From assembly GCF_900010755.1 (NCBI RefSeq), contig NZ_CZJT01000081.1, forward strand, positions 216,557 to 280,556: a stretch of 64,000 bases of DNA. Direction: 5' to 3'. Both the position numbers and the translations under genes were made by a program. This DNA is from Paeniglutamicibacter antarcticus. Lineage in GTDB: Bacteria; Actinomycetota; Actinomycetes; Actinomycetales; Micrococcaceae. The notes beneath the pieces are model-generated. The model worked only from the letters and a program-made list of their open reading frames with translations. It had not been told where the DNA came from and did no database searches. Below, piece by piece: positions 8,061 through 15,982 of this stretch. Position 1 is the first letter of the stretch. The number at the start of each line of letters is the position of its first letter.

Positions 8061-8960
8061 ATGGCCATAACCCGAAACGGATGGGACGTCTACAAGTCCT
8101 ACTCGAACCTGAACCTCGTTGACTTCCCATGGGTCACCGGCAAGGTCCGCGGCGGCGATCACTTCGTTGTCCTGGACTACATCGCCCGACGCATCAACAA
8201 CGAGGTCGAGAAGATCATCAAGGCCCACTCGTGGGGCCACAACCCACGTCCCGTCCGTGGCTACACAAACGTGTGGTCGGAGCACGCTACGGGCACAGCG
8301 TTCGACTTCAACGCACCCAAGAACGGTCTCGGCGTCCCCATCACCCGCGCATTCAGCGCGGCACAGATTGCGCGTATCCGACAAATCATCAAGGACGTGC
8401 GCGGCGCTGCACGCTGGGGCGGCGAGTGGTCCCGCCCGGACGGCATGCACATCGAGCTGATAGGCGGCAACGCGAAGATCAAGGAAGTGGCCAACCTGAT
8501 CCGCGCCGGCAAGCTCCCCAACTCCGGCACCGTGGGCGATGTGAAGCCCGCGACCCCATCGAAGCCCAAGCCGATCGCCCCGAAGCCCGCGACAGGCGCA
8601 TGGCCCAACAAGCCCCTGCCCGTCACCGACGCGCACACCAAGGCCTCAGACCAGGCATGGCGCGACCTCATGGCCGCCATCGACTACACCGACAAGTCAC
8701 TCGGCAAGAACCTCCAGACGTGGCTCTCCGAACTCGAAGACCCGCGCACCGGACGCGGCTACTACGACACCAGCAAGTGGCGCATTGACGGCGACTTCTC
8801 CAACGAGTCCATCAAGGCTCTCCAGCGGAAGCTGTACGACACCGAGGACGCGAACGGCAAGCGTCTTTACAACGGCAAGGCCGATGGCAAGCGCGGTGCG
8901 CTGACCGTCCGCGCCGAAATCGGATATCTCAACCTCCCCGCCAACCGCGGCACCAAGTAA
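8061..8960 (+). CDS. phage endolysin, M15-type peptidase with C-terminal binding region
   Basis: A 299-residue enzyme predicted to cut the peptide part of peptidoglycan during host lysis. ATG 8061 follows TGGAGGC at good spacing; the in-frame ATG at 8043 has none. Residues 70-135 carry zinc-peptidase motifs of the VanY/M15 group: SEHATGTAFDF gives His75 and Asp82 as likely zinc ligands, and DGMHIEL gives Asp127 and His130. A Pro/Lys linker (about residues 160-180) separates this from a C-terminal region with RIDGDFSNESIKALQRKL followed by a YNGKADGKRG-type segment. That region resembles a peptidoglycan-binding domain. It precedes the holin gene by ten bases. The peptidase call is secure at superfamily level; the exact cleaved bond is not shown. 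Confidence 0.85.
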   Translation: MAITRNGWDVYKSYSNLNLVDFPWVTGKVRGGDHFVVLDYIARRINNEVEKIIKAHSWGHNPRPVRGYTNVWSEHATGTAFDFNAPKNGLGVPITRAFSAAQIARIRQIIKDVRGAARWGGEWSRPDGMHIELIGGNAKIKEVANLIRAGKLPNSGTVGDVKPATPSKPKPIAPKPATGAWPNKPLPVTDAHTKASDQAWRDLMAAIDYTDKSLGKNLQTWLSELEDPRTGRGYYDTSKWRIDGDFSNESIKALQRKLYDTEDANGKRLYNGKADGKRGALTVRAEIGYLNLPANRGTK

Positions 8961-8970
8961 GGAAACGCTC

Positions 8971-9297
8971 ATGCTCATAAGCATTCTTCGAACCATCGTC
9001 CCCGCGCTGTGGGGTTCTGTCATCGGCTGGGCGCTAACCCTGTTGCCGGTGTTGGAGCCGCTGCGTGCCGATCTGCTGGCCTATGGTGACTTTGCCGTGC
9101 CGGTCATTGCCGCGGTCATCATTGGCGGCTGGTACGCGTTGTGGCGCTGGCTGGAACCACTACTGCCGGACTGGCTGACTCGCATCCTGCTCGGATCTGC
9201 CAAGAGCCCTGTCTATGTTGAATCGAATGGCCGCCACGAGGCAACCGACGGCTACCCGATCAGTGGCGAGCACGAGTCGACCAGCCGCACCGAATAA
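8971..9297 (+). CDS. phage holin
   Basis: A 108-residue membrane protein starting ten bases after the endolysin stop, with GTAAGGAAACGCTC before the ATG. Two hydrophobic segments are visible: about residues 3-26 (ISILRTIVPALWGSVIGWAL) and 43-65 (FAVPVIAAVIIGGWYALWRW). A polar, charged C-terminal tail follows (ESNGRHEATDGY, ending in STSRTE). Two spans with a charged tail next to an endolysin is the usual holin pattern. It would permeabilise the membrane to release or activate the endolysin. It is the last gene of the late operon and is followed by a strong hairpin. Confidence 0.75.
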   Translation: MLISILRTIVPALWGSVIGWALTLLPVLEPLRADLLAYGDFAVPVIAAVIIGGWYALWRWLEPLLPDWLTRILLGSAKSPVYVESNGRHEATDGYPISGEHESTSRTE

Positions 9298-9300
9298 AAC

Positions 9301-9330
9301 TAGCCCCCGAACCAAACGGTTCGGGGGCTA
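9301..9330. terminator. strong hairpin ending the late operon
   Basis: A perfect 13-bp stem (9301-9313 with 9318-9330) with an AAAC loop follows the holin stop by three bases. There is no T-run, but stem strength and position suggest the end of the late transcript. Confidence 0.65.
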
Positions 9331-9364
9331 TCGGTGCTTAACAAGGTAGAATAGAAATATTAAA

Positions 9365-9396
9365 GCCCCCGCGAATGCTTGCAACATTCCGAGGGC
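9365..9396. repeat. imperfect hairpin, left member of a pair flanking the HTH-integrase cassette
   Basis: GCCC...GAATG, loop CTTGCAA, CATTC...GGGC folds with one mismatch and one bulge. The order GCCCC, GAA, CTTGC, ATTCC, GGGC matches the stronger hairpin at 11549-11582 on the other side of the HTH and integrase genes. Confidence 0.45.
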
Positions 9397-9428
9397 GTGA
9401 TCAGACCAACTTTAGACAGGTGTCCGAT

Positions 9429-10268
9429 ATGGATAACAATACACGTTTCAGCGCAGACAATCGATTCTCAATCATTCCCCACTGGGTTATATTCTCCGGA
9501 ATCAGTAGCACTGCAATTCACCTCTACGCCGTGATTGCGAAGTATGCGGACAATAACACCGGTCAAGCATTCCCGGCGCGCACTCGACTGGCCGAAGACC
9601 TTGGCAAGAGTGTAGATACGATCGACCGAACCGCCAAGGAATTGGTCAAGGTCGGTGCCCTCAAGGTTTCTCGCCGAACTCGCAGGGACTCCAAAGAGAA
9701 CTACTCCAACCTCTACACGCTGATTACGGCAAATCCGAACGCGCCACAGATCCCAGATGTGATCGAAGTTGATCCCGATGAGGTGGCCGCACCCATGCGG
9801 CTAGGTAGCCGTACGGATGCGGCAGTAACTATACCCACTGAACTACACCCAACTTCTTACACTGGTGTGATCACACCACAGTCTTCCACGTCGAATAAAT
9901 CCGACACCCCTTTCACGTCCGAGCAAAGCCCAGACGACGCAATGGCAAAGTCTTCGACCGACCAAAAGACCGCGATCAAACCAACACCAGGAAACCTTGG
10001 AGAATGGCAGAGAGCCGAACTACGAGACTCACTTCGACTCGTGGGATACACGCTCAAGCAAGGACACAAATTCCATGACGATCCAGTGCAAAAATGCTGG
10101 GACCGATTCAATGAATTCTTGCGCCTGCATCTCGGTGACGACGCATATGAAACGTACTTCGAAGACATGCTCGTCAACGGCAAGTGGACTGTTAGCGCAA
10201 AAGTCAGCGATCCCTATCAAGCAGGCATCGAACTGAATAAGCTCATCAACACGGCACTGAGCAACTGA
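9429..10268 (+). CDS. phage helix-turn-helix protein
   Basis: A 279-residue protein. ATG 9429 is chosen because an ACAGGTG sequence lies upstream and the conserved domain begins directly after it; an in-frame ATG at 9375 lies within the hairpin. Residues about 13-100 form a winged helix-turn-helix of the type found in phage replication or regulatory proteins (AVIAKYADNNTGQAFPARTR, then DLGKSVDTIDRTAKELVKVG). The middle (about 110-185) is a Ser/Thr/Pro-rich linker. The C terminus (ELRDSLRLVGYTLKQG, ending in ELNKLIN) may be a second helical domain. It lies between lysis genes and integrase, so a role in control of lysogeny or replication is inferred. Confidence 0.6.
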   Translation: MDNNTRFSADNRFSIIPHWVIFSGISSTAIHLYAVIAKYADNNTGQAFPARTRLAEDLGKSVDTIDRTAKELVKVGALKVSRRTRRDSKENYSNLYTLITANPNAPQIPDVIEVDPDEVAAPMRLGSRTDAAVTIPTELHPTSYTGVITPQSSTSNKSDTPFTSEQSPDDAMAKSSTDQKTAIKPTPGNLGEWQRAELRDSLRLVGYTLKQGHKFHDDPVQKCWDRFNEFLRLHLGDDAYETYFEDMLVNGKWTVSAKVSDPYQAGIELNKLINTALSN

Positions 10269-10275
10269 ACACTTT

Positions 10276-10301
10276 GCGCCCCACCTTTCGAGGTGGGGCG
10301 C
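10276..10301. terminator. bidirectional terminator between convergent genes
   Basis: A perfect 11-bp stem GCGCCCCACCT/AGGTGGGGCGC with a TTCG loop lies between the HTH gene (+) and the integrase gene (-), which converge here. Confidence 0.75.
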
Positions 10302-10316
10302 ATTCGTTCGTTAAGG

Positions 10317-11501
10317 CTAGGGCTCGATGGCATCCACCTTCTTCTCGGGAATCACCTTCACTGACTCGATGTCGAACAGGCCGCCCATCGCGGCGCCCAT
10401 CGTTAGTGCCCCACGCTTGAGCGCTTCGGGCATCAGGTGCGAGTAGATCTTCGATGTGGTGTTGATCGACTGGTGGCCCATGAGCCGGGACAAGTCGAAC
10501 ATTGTTGAAGGTGGATCGCCCGCCAGCATCCATGAGGCGTAAGTGTGACGCAGGTCGTGGATCCGCGGGGACTTCTTGAGGCCGTCCGCCTGCGCTGCCC
10601 TCAGTGCCGGCTTCCACGCCTTGTTGTGGAGTGCCTGCGTAGTTACCTCTCCCCCGGCCTTCATTCGGAATACTTGCCTATCGGCCGCACACGCCTGCAC
10701 CTGGGGCGCAACGGCTCGGGCTAGGGCCGAGTCCATCGGAACCGTCCTGCGCGCCTGCTCGGTCTTTGGTGGGCCAATGGTGCGCCCGTTCTTGTCGTCG
10801 CGCTTCCAGGCCTTAGTGACGCGTACCGTGTACTCGCCCCCGGTATCGCTAAAGTCGCCCGGGATCAGGGCCGTGGCCTCACTGAACCGGAGTCCCGTTC
10901 CCACTAGGAACAGGATTAGGGGATGGAAGTGCCGATCTAGATGCTTGAGGACCAGGGCAAGTTCCGACTTTGTGAGGAACGTGGCCTTATCCTCGGTATG
11001 GTCTGCCTTCGGAAGCCTCGTGTGCTCGCATGGGTTATCGGCGCGGTACTTCTTGTACTGGGCCGTTTTGACGATGGAATACAGGAAGCCATGCACGTTC
11101 CCAATCGTCTTGGGTGAGAGGTCCTTGCCTCGCATGTATTGCACCCACTCAGCTACGTCCTCCTCAGTGAGAAGGTTCACTGGCATGTCGCCAAGCGTGG
11201 GGTTTATGTGGTTGACCAGCATGCGTTCATATGTGTGCATGGAGTGGACGCTTATGTCACTCAGGCGCTTGAGGTGGGTATCGGCAACGTCGCGAATCTT
11301 GGGGCTATCAGAGAACTCGGCAAGTATCTGGCGCTCGGCTTTGGTCTGATCGTGATTGCATGCTTCGAGCACGTTCTTGTACTTGATCGCATCGCGCTCT
11401 GTATCGAAAGACATGTTTGATTGCTTGCCATTTACGCGCCATTTCACTTGATAGGAAGTGATGATCCCCTTCGCGTTTTTGCGGGGTATGAGACTAGCCA
11501 T
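10317..11501 (-). CDS. int: prophage tyrosine integrase
   Basis: A 394-residue site-specific recombinase of the phage integrase family. The N-terminal 55 residues form an arm-binding domain (SYQVKWRVNGKQSNMSFDTE), and residues about 70-160 form the core-binding helical domain (TYERMLVNHINPTLGDM). The catalytic domain shows GTGLRFSEA (first Arg), HDLRHTYAS (His-x-x-Arg), GHQS (His) and SKIYSH with the nucleophilic Tyr. All expected active-site residues are present, so the enzyme looks functional. The gene is at the prophage edge, transcribed inward, next to a tRNA-like sequence that is a likely attachment site. The ATG is the first in frame; length is normal for the family. Confidence 0.93.
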   Translation of the reverse strand: MASLIPRKNAKGIITSYQVKWRVNGKQSNMSFDTERDAIKYKNVLEACNHDQTKAERQILAEFSDSPKIRDVADTHLKRLSDISVHSMHTYERMLVNHINPTLGDMPVNLLTEEDVAEWVQYMRGKDLSPKTIGNVHGFLYSIVKTAQYKKYRADNPCEHTRLPKADHTEDKATFLTKSELALVLKHLDRHFHPLILFLVGTGLRFSEATALIPGDFSDTGGEYTVRVTKAWKRDDKNGRTIGPPKTEQARRTVPMDSALARAVAPQVQACAADRQVFRMKAGGEVTTQALHNKAWKPALRAAQADGLKKSPRIHDLRHTYASWMLAGDPPSTMFDLSRLMGHQSINTTSKIYSHLMPEALKRGALTMGAAMGGLFDIESVKVIPEKKVDAIEP

Positions 11502-11548
11502 GTGCCCAGTTTAATAGAGCTTGGGAACACTTTGGTTAGAAATGGGAA

Positions 11549-11582
11549 CAGCCCCGGAAACTCTTGCGAGATTCCGGGGCTG
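11549..11582. repeat. strong hairpin upstream of integrase
   Basis: Arms 11549-11559 and 11572-11582 (CAGCCCCGGAA/TTCCGGGGCTG) are perfect, with an inner CTC-TTGC-GAG mini-stem. It lies between the integrase start and the tRNA-like att candidate and resembles the hairpin at 9365-9396. Confidence 0.6.
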
Positions 11583-11589
11583 TAACGGT

Positions 11590-11643
11590 CGGGCTAGCGG
11601 GATTCGAACCCAATCAAATTGGATGGTTAGAAATCCATAGCCC
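11590..11643 (-). other. tRNA-like 3' fragment, candidate attR
   Basis: Read on the minus strand, a GGGCTA segment, an anticodon-like hairpin with loop TTTCTAA, a CCAAT-TTG-ATTGG variable-arm-like hairpin, a TTCGAAT T-loop and a TAGCCC segment follow in tRNA order, but no D arm is present. GGGCTA and TAGCCC are complementary, like an acceptor stem. The sequence is 48 bp outside the end of the integrase-proximal hairpin's inner arm region, where a phage attachment site is expected. It may be the 3' tRNA part left at attR; the matching attL lies outside this window. Confidence 0.5.
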
Positions 11644-11670
11644 TTGCGCAGTCCGTTTGTGAACTGCCTC

Positions 11671-11940
11671 TCACTTTAGGTAGTCGCGGATCAATTCGCG
11701 GTTGGCATGGCTGGCCCGGATGGCTTCAGCGATGTTGGTATTGCCGGCCAGCAGTAAGCACAAGACTTCCTCATAGAACCCGTTCGAAAACAGGGCGAGG
11801 GGCATCACGTAGTAGACCATCAGCTGGAAGGGTATCAACCAGGTTCACTGCTCCATGGTGCCGGTACGCTCAATCACCGCATCCACGACCTCGGGCGGGA
11901 AGGCTTTCGTCAATACGCTAACGCAGACGTGGTCACCCAT
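11671..11940 (-). pseudogene. IS4-type transposase N-terminal remnant
   Basis: Translated from ATG 11940 on the minus strand, the frame reads MGDHVCVSVLTKAFPPEVVD, a TGA stop at codon 32, then FQLMVYYVMPLALFSNGFYE and EEVLCLLLAG. It aligns with residues about 16-75 of the intact transposases at 40377 and 42433 (DHVSLGVLTRVFTPREVD, MMVYYVMALAMFSSGSYE). After LLAG the similarity ends and an unrelated 22-residue stretch runs to a stop. It is a diverged, truncated relative, not a copy of the active element. Confidence 0.75.
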
Positions 11941-12052
11941 CCGCTACGCACCATACCGAGAGAAAACAAGGATTAACGTATCCAGTCTAAGTAAAAGGCA
12001 TTGCAACTAATCCCAAGGCGGCGACCGATAGATACGCGCTCACGATGCGGCG

Positions 12053-12109
12053 ACCGACATCTCTGTAAACGGAAGGAGGGTCAGGCCCATGAACCGAGCC
12101 CTGCCGTAA
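12053..12109 (+). pseudogene. relic of a tail-fibre gene C terminus
   Basis: The frame ending at TAA 12107 reads TDISVNGRRVRPMNRALP, against TDDVVNGTLIWPMNRTLP at the end of the prophage tail fibre (7056-7106). The two stretches are also similar at DNA level. This suggests debris of a second, related prophage just outside the present one. Confidence 0.55.
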
Positions 12110-12150
12110 CTAGTTCTTTGCCAATATCCTGTCTCGTTTGGGCATGGGCC

Positions 12151-12984
12151 TCATATGGACAGTTCAAACTCGACAGATTCAATACTTGCTAGATCGCCAT
12201 TGATGCTCCAATGGTTTATTAGAGCGAGAGCATCCTGGCGCGGAAGAGCATAGTGTCCCGAAATGTGATCAGTCAACAGCAACTGCTGTTTGCCAAGTTT
12301 CGGCAGGCTCGATTCCATAACATCAGTCATGAACTCTCGTTGTATGCCAATGCTCATATCTGTTGAATTTGAAAATAAAGCGAAAGGTGGAACAAGTCCC
12401 GACTTTTTGAATCGCTCTCGCACATCAATCATTTCAGGGTGGCGCAGACGATGTTCAGAGAACGAAGTACCCAGAATACGAGTCTCCATAGCCTTGATAG
12501 AGCCGGGTGAAGGCCACAACGAAACATCGATCTGAGGTATCTCAGCAATCGCGCTTGCCCCGGGAAGCAAGGAGGCCATCCCCATGGCACCAAACCCCCC
12601 AAGCGATGACCCGTAGAACAACACCGATTCATTGGCAATGCCTAATTTGGCAGCCTGATCTGCGACCAGTTGGGCCATGTCAATCATCAAGTCGTGAGAT
12701 GGGTGCAGGTACCACGCTCCGCGAATTTCGTCATCAATACCGAGTGCTGGGTCTGACAAAGCGAGAACATGCTGGTTAGGCATTTCGGTCTGCCAGCTCC
12801 ATCGGGAGAAGAGTTTGAACCTGCGCGTTCCTGCTCCAGTTTGCGCAGCGGGCATGAAGCAAACCAGCCGGTCTGCTTGCGAGCGTTGTGCCAACATCGC
12901 GTATATGGGCAGTCCATTTGTGGACACGGATTCGATTGCTTCGGCGGTGGTTCCCTGGACGTGCATAAGTCTTCCTATCATCAA
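12151..12984 (-). CDS. alpha/beta-hydrolase-like protein, polysaccharide-locus type
   Basis: A 277-residue protein; TTG 12984, ATG 12981 and ATG 12966 are all possible starts. The fold is suggested by FYGSSLGGFGAMGMASL, a G-x-S-x-G nucleophile elbow with Ser127, and by DHISGHYALP near residues 239-248, where His244 could complete a triad. The protein at 37319 has the same layout (GGSGGGF and EGHAPPS), so the two are probably distant paralogues. Such proteins accompany cell-surface glycan genes in actinobacteria and may act as esterases or acyltransferases (inference). It stands alone between transposase remnants and reads leftward. No signal peptide is seen, so it is predicted cytoplasmic. 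Moderate confidence in fold, low in substrate. Confidence 0.6.
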   Translation of the reverse strand: MMIGRLMHVQGTTAEAIESVSTNGLPIYAMLAQRSQADRLVCFMPAAQTGAGTRRFKLFSRWSWQTEMPNQHVLALSDPALGIDDEIRGAWYLHPSHDLMIDMAQLVADQAAKLGIANESVLFYGSSLGGFGAMGMASLLPGASAIAEIPQIDVSLWPSPGSIKAMETRILGTSFSEHRLRHPEMIDVRERFKKSGLVPPFALFSNSTDMSIGIQREFMTDVMESSLPKLGKQQLLLTDHISGHYALPRQDALALINHWSINGDLASIESVEFELSI

Positions 12985-13229
12985 CGACGTGCGATGCGTC
13001 CACGTATCTATTTTGTGGCATTTCAGCTAATCATATGGTTCGGGCAGATTGTGGGCCAATCGTCCAACAGAGGCAGGAAATTCAATTCACTGCAACGTCC
13101 ATCTGCAGGTGGCCATCGCAGGGCAGTGGTGACAGTTCTGCATCAACACATCGGTGAAAATCCACCACTGCTTGATGGTGAAACTTCTTGGTCTGTGCAT
13201 CCATGAATCCATGGGATGGACTGATCGGA

Positions 13230-14570
13230 TGTGAAACCCAACGCACTCGTCTTGGCGCGCCTCCGGTTAGACATTACCCAATGACCCTACGGTTCTCTCC
13301 CCGGCGCGGTGACGGCCACTGACCGGAAATGGCATCAGCCGCAAGACGTTTTACAAGATCCGTGCCGTTGGCGGCGATAAAAGGCCAAGCCGCTGCCCGC
13401 GAACCGCGCTCAATGCCCCCCGAAAACTTTTCACACGGCATTCTGCGCATCAGTGGTGAACCAAGCGGCGCCAAGGCTCGGGCCGCCCTAGAATCCTCGG
13501 GTCGGGACCACGGGCCGATCTACGTGAACGATAAAATGGATTCCCCGGGCAAGGACGCGCCGACCACGGCCCCGTTGGCGTGGTTCTTCCGCGAAAGGGA
13601 TGTGTCCTGCAACAAGTCCCAGAAGAAACCTCGTGCAGCATGGCGCCGCTTCGTCTATTCAGCCCCTAATGCGTGCTGGCACCTGGAAGCCCCGAACATG
13701 TCTGGACCGGCGGACGCGCGTGCTTGCTCTTTCAGCTGCAGGATGACTACTTCAGGCTGGCAGTGGCCACGTTGGCCACACCCATGGAAACCAGCGAAGC
13801 AGGCATTGGCGTGGCGACGAAGGGCATCGCGTCTCTCGGAGTATCCCAAGGCCCGAGCACCGACAACGGACTGGTTCTTGATCCGGCCCGGCACGGAGCG
13901 GCGGATCAATTGGTCACCAACATGACGTCCCTTAGGGTCATCAGCGTCACGGGCAAACCCTATAATTCCACAAACCAGGGATAGAACTAGGGGTTTCACC
14001 AGAACTTGTTCCGCTAATTGGACAAGCAGCCCATAGCCGAGCCATTGTTTGAATACAAGTCCAGGTGGATTAGCATGACGTCATCTACGGCACCCAACAG
14101 CCGCGCTAGGGACTGCCCGGCCGCATCACCCCGCAATACGCCCGGGATGCCGCCGAAATTGCAGAGGCGCCACGCCCGGACGGCACCAAATCAACGCAGG
14201 AAAGTGACGCAGTGCCGGCAGGTCCTTCACCCTAGGTGCCTGAGCCATCCGTCATGCTGGCCACGGGACCGGAAGCACCCTTGGTCAAAACCTCTGCCCG
14301 GTTCACCGGCAGCTTCAATAGCACTGAACCGATCGGAGACCGTACGCTGGAGGTCTGCTCCAACGGCACAATTTGTTTCAATGATGTCGTGTATTCACTG
14401 ACTACCCGGTTGTTCCGACAGGGGACAATCTCGTGGGACCCCGAGCCGAGGCGGTCACCCTCGTCACCCCGAAAGGCGAGATCATTGCGAAATTCGGCTG
14501 GCCCGCACTAGGAACCGAATATGTTGAAACCAAATCTGTCCAACGTCTTTTCAGCGAACAGCGAATACTT
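13230..14570 (+). pseudogene. decayed IS481-type transposase
   Basis: Pieces of one rve-type transposase occur in order but in different frames. They are KPNALVLARLRLDITQ from 13230, then a stop; GPIYVNDKMDSPGKDAP and KKPRAAWRRFVYSAPNACW from about 13510-13685; LLFQLQDDYFRLAVATLA and STDNGLVLDPARHGAADQLV (catalytic Asp region) to about 13980, ending in ITVTGKPY-like VISVTGKPY; and C-terminal pieces TGSFNSTEPIGDRTLEV and RLFRQGTISW from about 14290, then IIAKFGWPALGTEYV. The first catalytic position (W-x-LDAT in relatives) reads WHLEAP here. Several frameshifts and stops make it non-functional. The family is recognised from memory of IS481 proteins. Confidence 0.7.
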
Positions 14571-14650
14571 AGAAAAAACGCCGCAATCGGGCCGGACTGC
14601 TGTCGAGGTCTTGACACATCGAGTGTCACCGACGGGTTGGTGCGTCACAG

Positions 14651-14685
14651 AAAAAAGAAAAAGTCCCCGGAAACAACCGGGGACT
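14651..14685 (-). terminator. intrinsic terminator of the tRNA operon
   Basis: A 9-bp stem AGTCCCCGG/CCGGGGACT (14662-14670 with 14677-14685) is followed, on the minus strand, by T-rich sequence at 14651-14661. It sits 60 bases downstream of the last tRNA-Glu gene. Confidence 0.85.
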
Positions 14686-14744
14686 AGTCTTAACGAACGA
14701 TGTCGCGGGACATATATGAACTATGTCCAGCGACATCACACTGG

Positions 14745-14817
14745 TGACCCCAGCGGGATTCGAACCCGCGTTACCGCCGTGAGAGGGCAGCGTACTAGGC
14801 CGCTATACGATGGGGCC
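14745..14817 (-). tRNA. tRNA-Glu (CTC)
   Basis: 73 nt, starting GGCCCCA and ending TGGGGTC-A, with a D arm, anticodon loop CCTCTCA giving CTC (reads GAG), and T arm GCGGGTTCGAATCCCGC. CCA is not encoded. It is identical to the gene at 14867-14939. Confidence 0.97.
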
Positions 14818-14866
14818 GTATAGCTGCAACGTTTTAGGACTGTTACCGTCCGATTCAAGTGAATCG

Positions 14867-14939
14867 TGACCCCAGCGGGATTCGAACCCGCGTTACCGCC
14901 GTGAGAGGGCAGCGTACTAGGCCGCTATACGATGGGGCC
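14867..14939 (-). tRNA. tRNA-Glu (CTC), identical second copy
   Basis: 73 nt with the same sequence as the neighbouring copy, including a few flanking bases on each side, separated by 49 bp. A recent tandem duplication is likely. Confidence 0.97.
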
Positions 14940-15007
14940 GTATGCTTCGCGTTGAGGATTTTCATCCTCCACGCAAGCCGGCCCTCGCTTTCGCGAAGAC
15001 CGTAGCG

Positions 15008-15079
15008 CTGGGGTACCAGGACTCGAACCTAGAATGTTGGTACCAGAAACCAGTGTGTTGCCAATTACACCATACCCCA
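15008..15079 (-). tRNA. tRNA-Gln (CTG)
   Basis: 72 nt with acceptor TGGGGTA/TACCCCA, discriminator G, anticodon loop TTCTGGT giving CTG (reads CAG), and T arm with GGTTCGAGTCC. It is first in a three-tRNA leftward cluster with the two tRNA-Glu genes. Confidence 0.97.
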
Positions 15080-15145
15080 CAGCACATGATTTGCTCTCCG
15101 GCTTTCCCTTTCGGAAGCTTTCCTGCGCCTCAGCACGAGAAATAA

Positions 15146-15964
15146 CTATACATGCGGATTGGCGCTTGTACAAATCGGAATTCCCGCGCCGGTCAAACCA
15201 CCCAAAAACCCTGTATTCCCGGTGATTTTGGAGGCCAATCCGGTCAAGTTTTGCAGGATATAAGGGTCTTCGTTTTTGTGATCTGGGGCACGGTCGAGCA
15301 GGATCCCGAGTAGTCCCGCGGCTCTGGCACCCTGCACGTCGTTGACCGGGTTGTCCCCCACATACAGGGTCGCCCCGATTCGAGTGCCAAGAAGTTCGCA
15401 TCCCGCATGAAACGGTCGCGGATCCGGCTTCGGGGCACCGGCGGTATCGGAACCAACCAAGACCGCGATCCGCTCCAAGCCGGCTGCACTGAGCTTTTCA
15501 CGCTGGTAACTCTCCACGTTATTGCTCACCGCCCCATAGGGAATTCCCAGTGCATCCAACCCATCCAGGCATTCGTGAACATCCGGGAATGGGGCCCACA
15601 TGTTGCGAACGGCCTGCTCGTAGGCGGCACTCCACACTCCGAGGGCATCAGCCAGCGGGGGCTGCAGGTTCGCCAGGGCATAGGCACGCTTGATTCGCTC
15701 GGCGCGTTGCCCAAGAAATGTCAGCTCCCCGGCCATCTAGCGCTCGTAGGCACCGGCGCCGTCATCCGCATAATCCTTGGCGATGCGGTCGCGGACCTCC
15801 GAAGGGACTGCTGCAAAGTCGTCAGCTGTCATCAGGTGAAAACCCTTGATGGCTGCCGAGTTCAGGTCAACCAGGGTGTCGTCGATGTCAAAAAGAACGC
15901 CCTCAACCCGGGTGGCGGAGTTGGATCCGCCGATTGGGCTGAGGGCGCTAGTCGTGTTGTCCAC
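15146..15964 (-). pseudogene. HAD-family hydrolase gene interrupted by an amber codon
   Basis: Two stretches in one frame together make a HAD phosphatase. The first (15964 to 15740) has VEGVLFDIDDTLVDLNSAA, the DxDxT-type motif with nucleophile Asp. TAG at 15739-15737 interrupts the frame, and the second stretch starts immediately with ATG (MAGELTFLGQRAERIKRAY). It carries YGAVSNNVESYQREKLS (motif II), GAPKPDPRPFHAG (motif III Lys) and LYVGDNPVNDVQGARAAG (motif IV). All HAD motifs are intact, so the amber codon is the only clear lesion, although the last 35 residues look unlike the usual end. The gene begins 18 bases after gltX and was probably cotranscribed with it. Reinitiation at the adjacent ATG would give a protein lacking the nucleophile. 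Confidence 0.8.
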
Positions 15965-15982
15965 GCTAAGTCTTGTTCTTCT

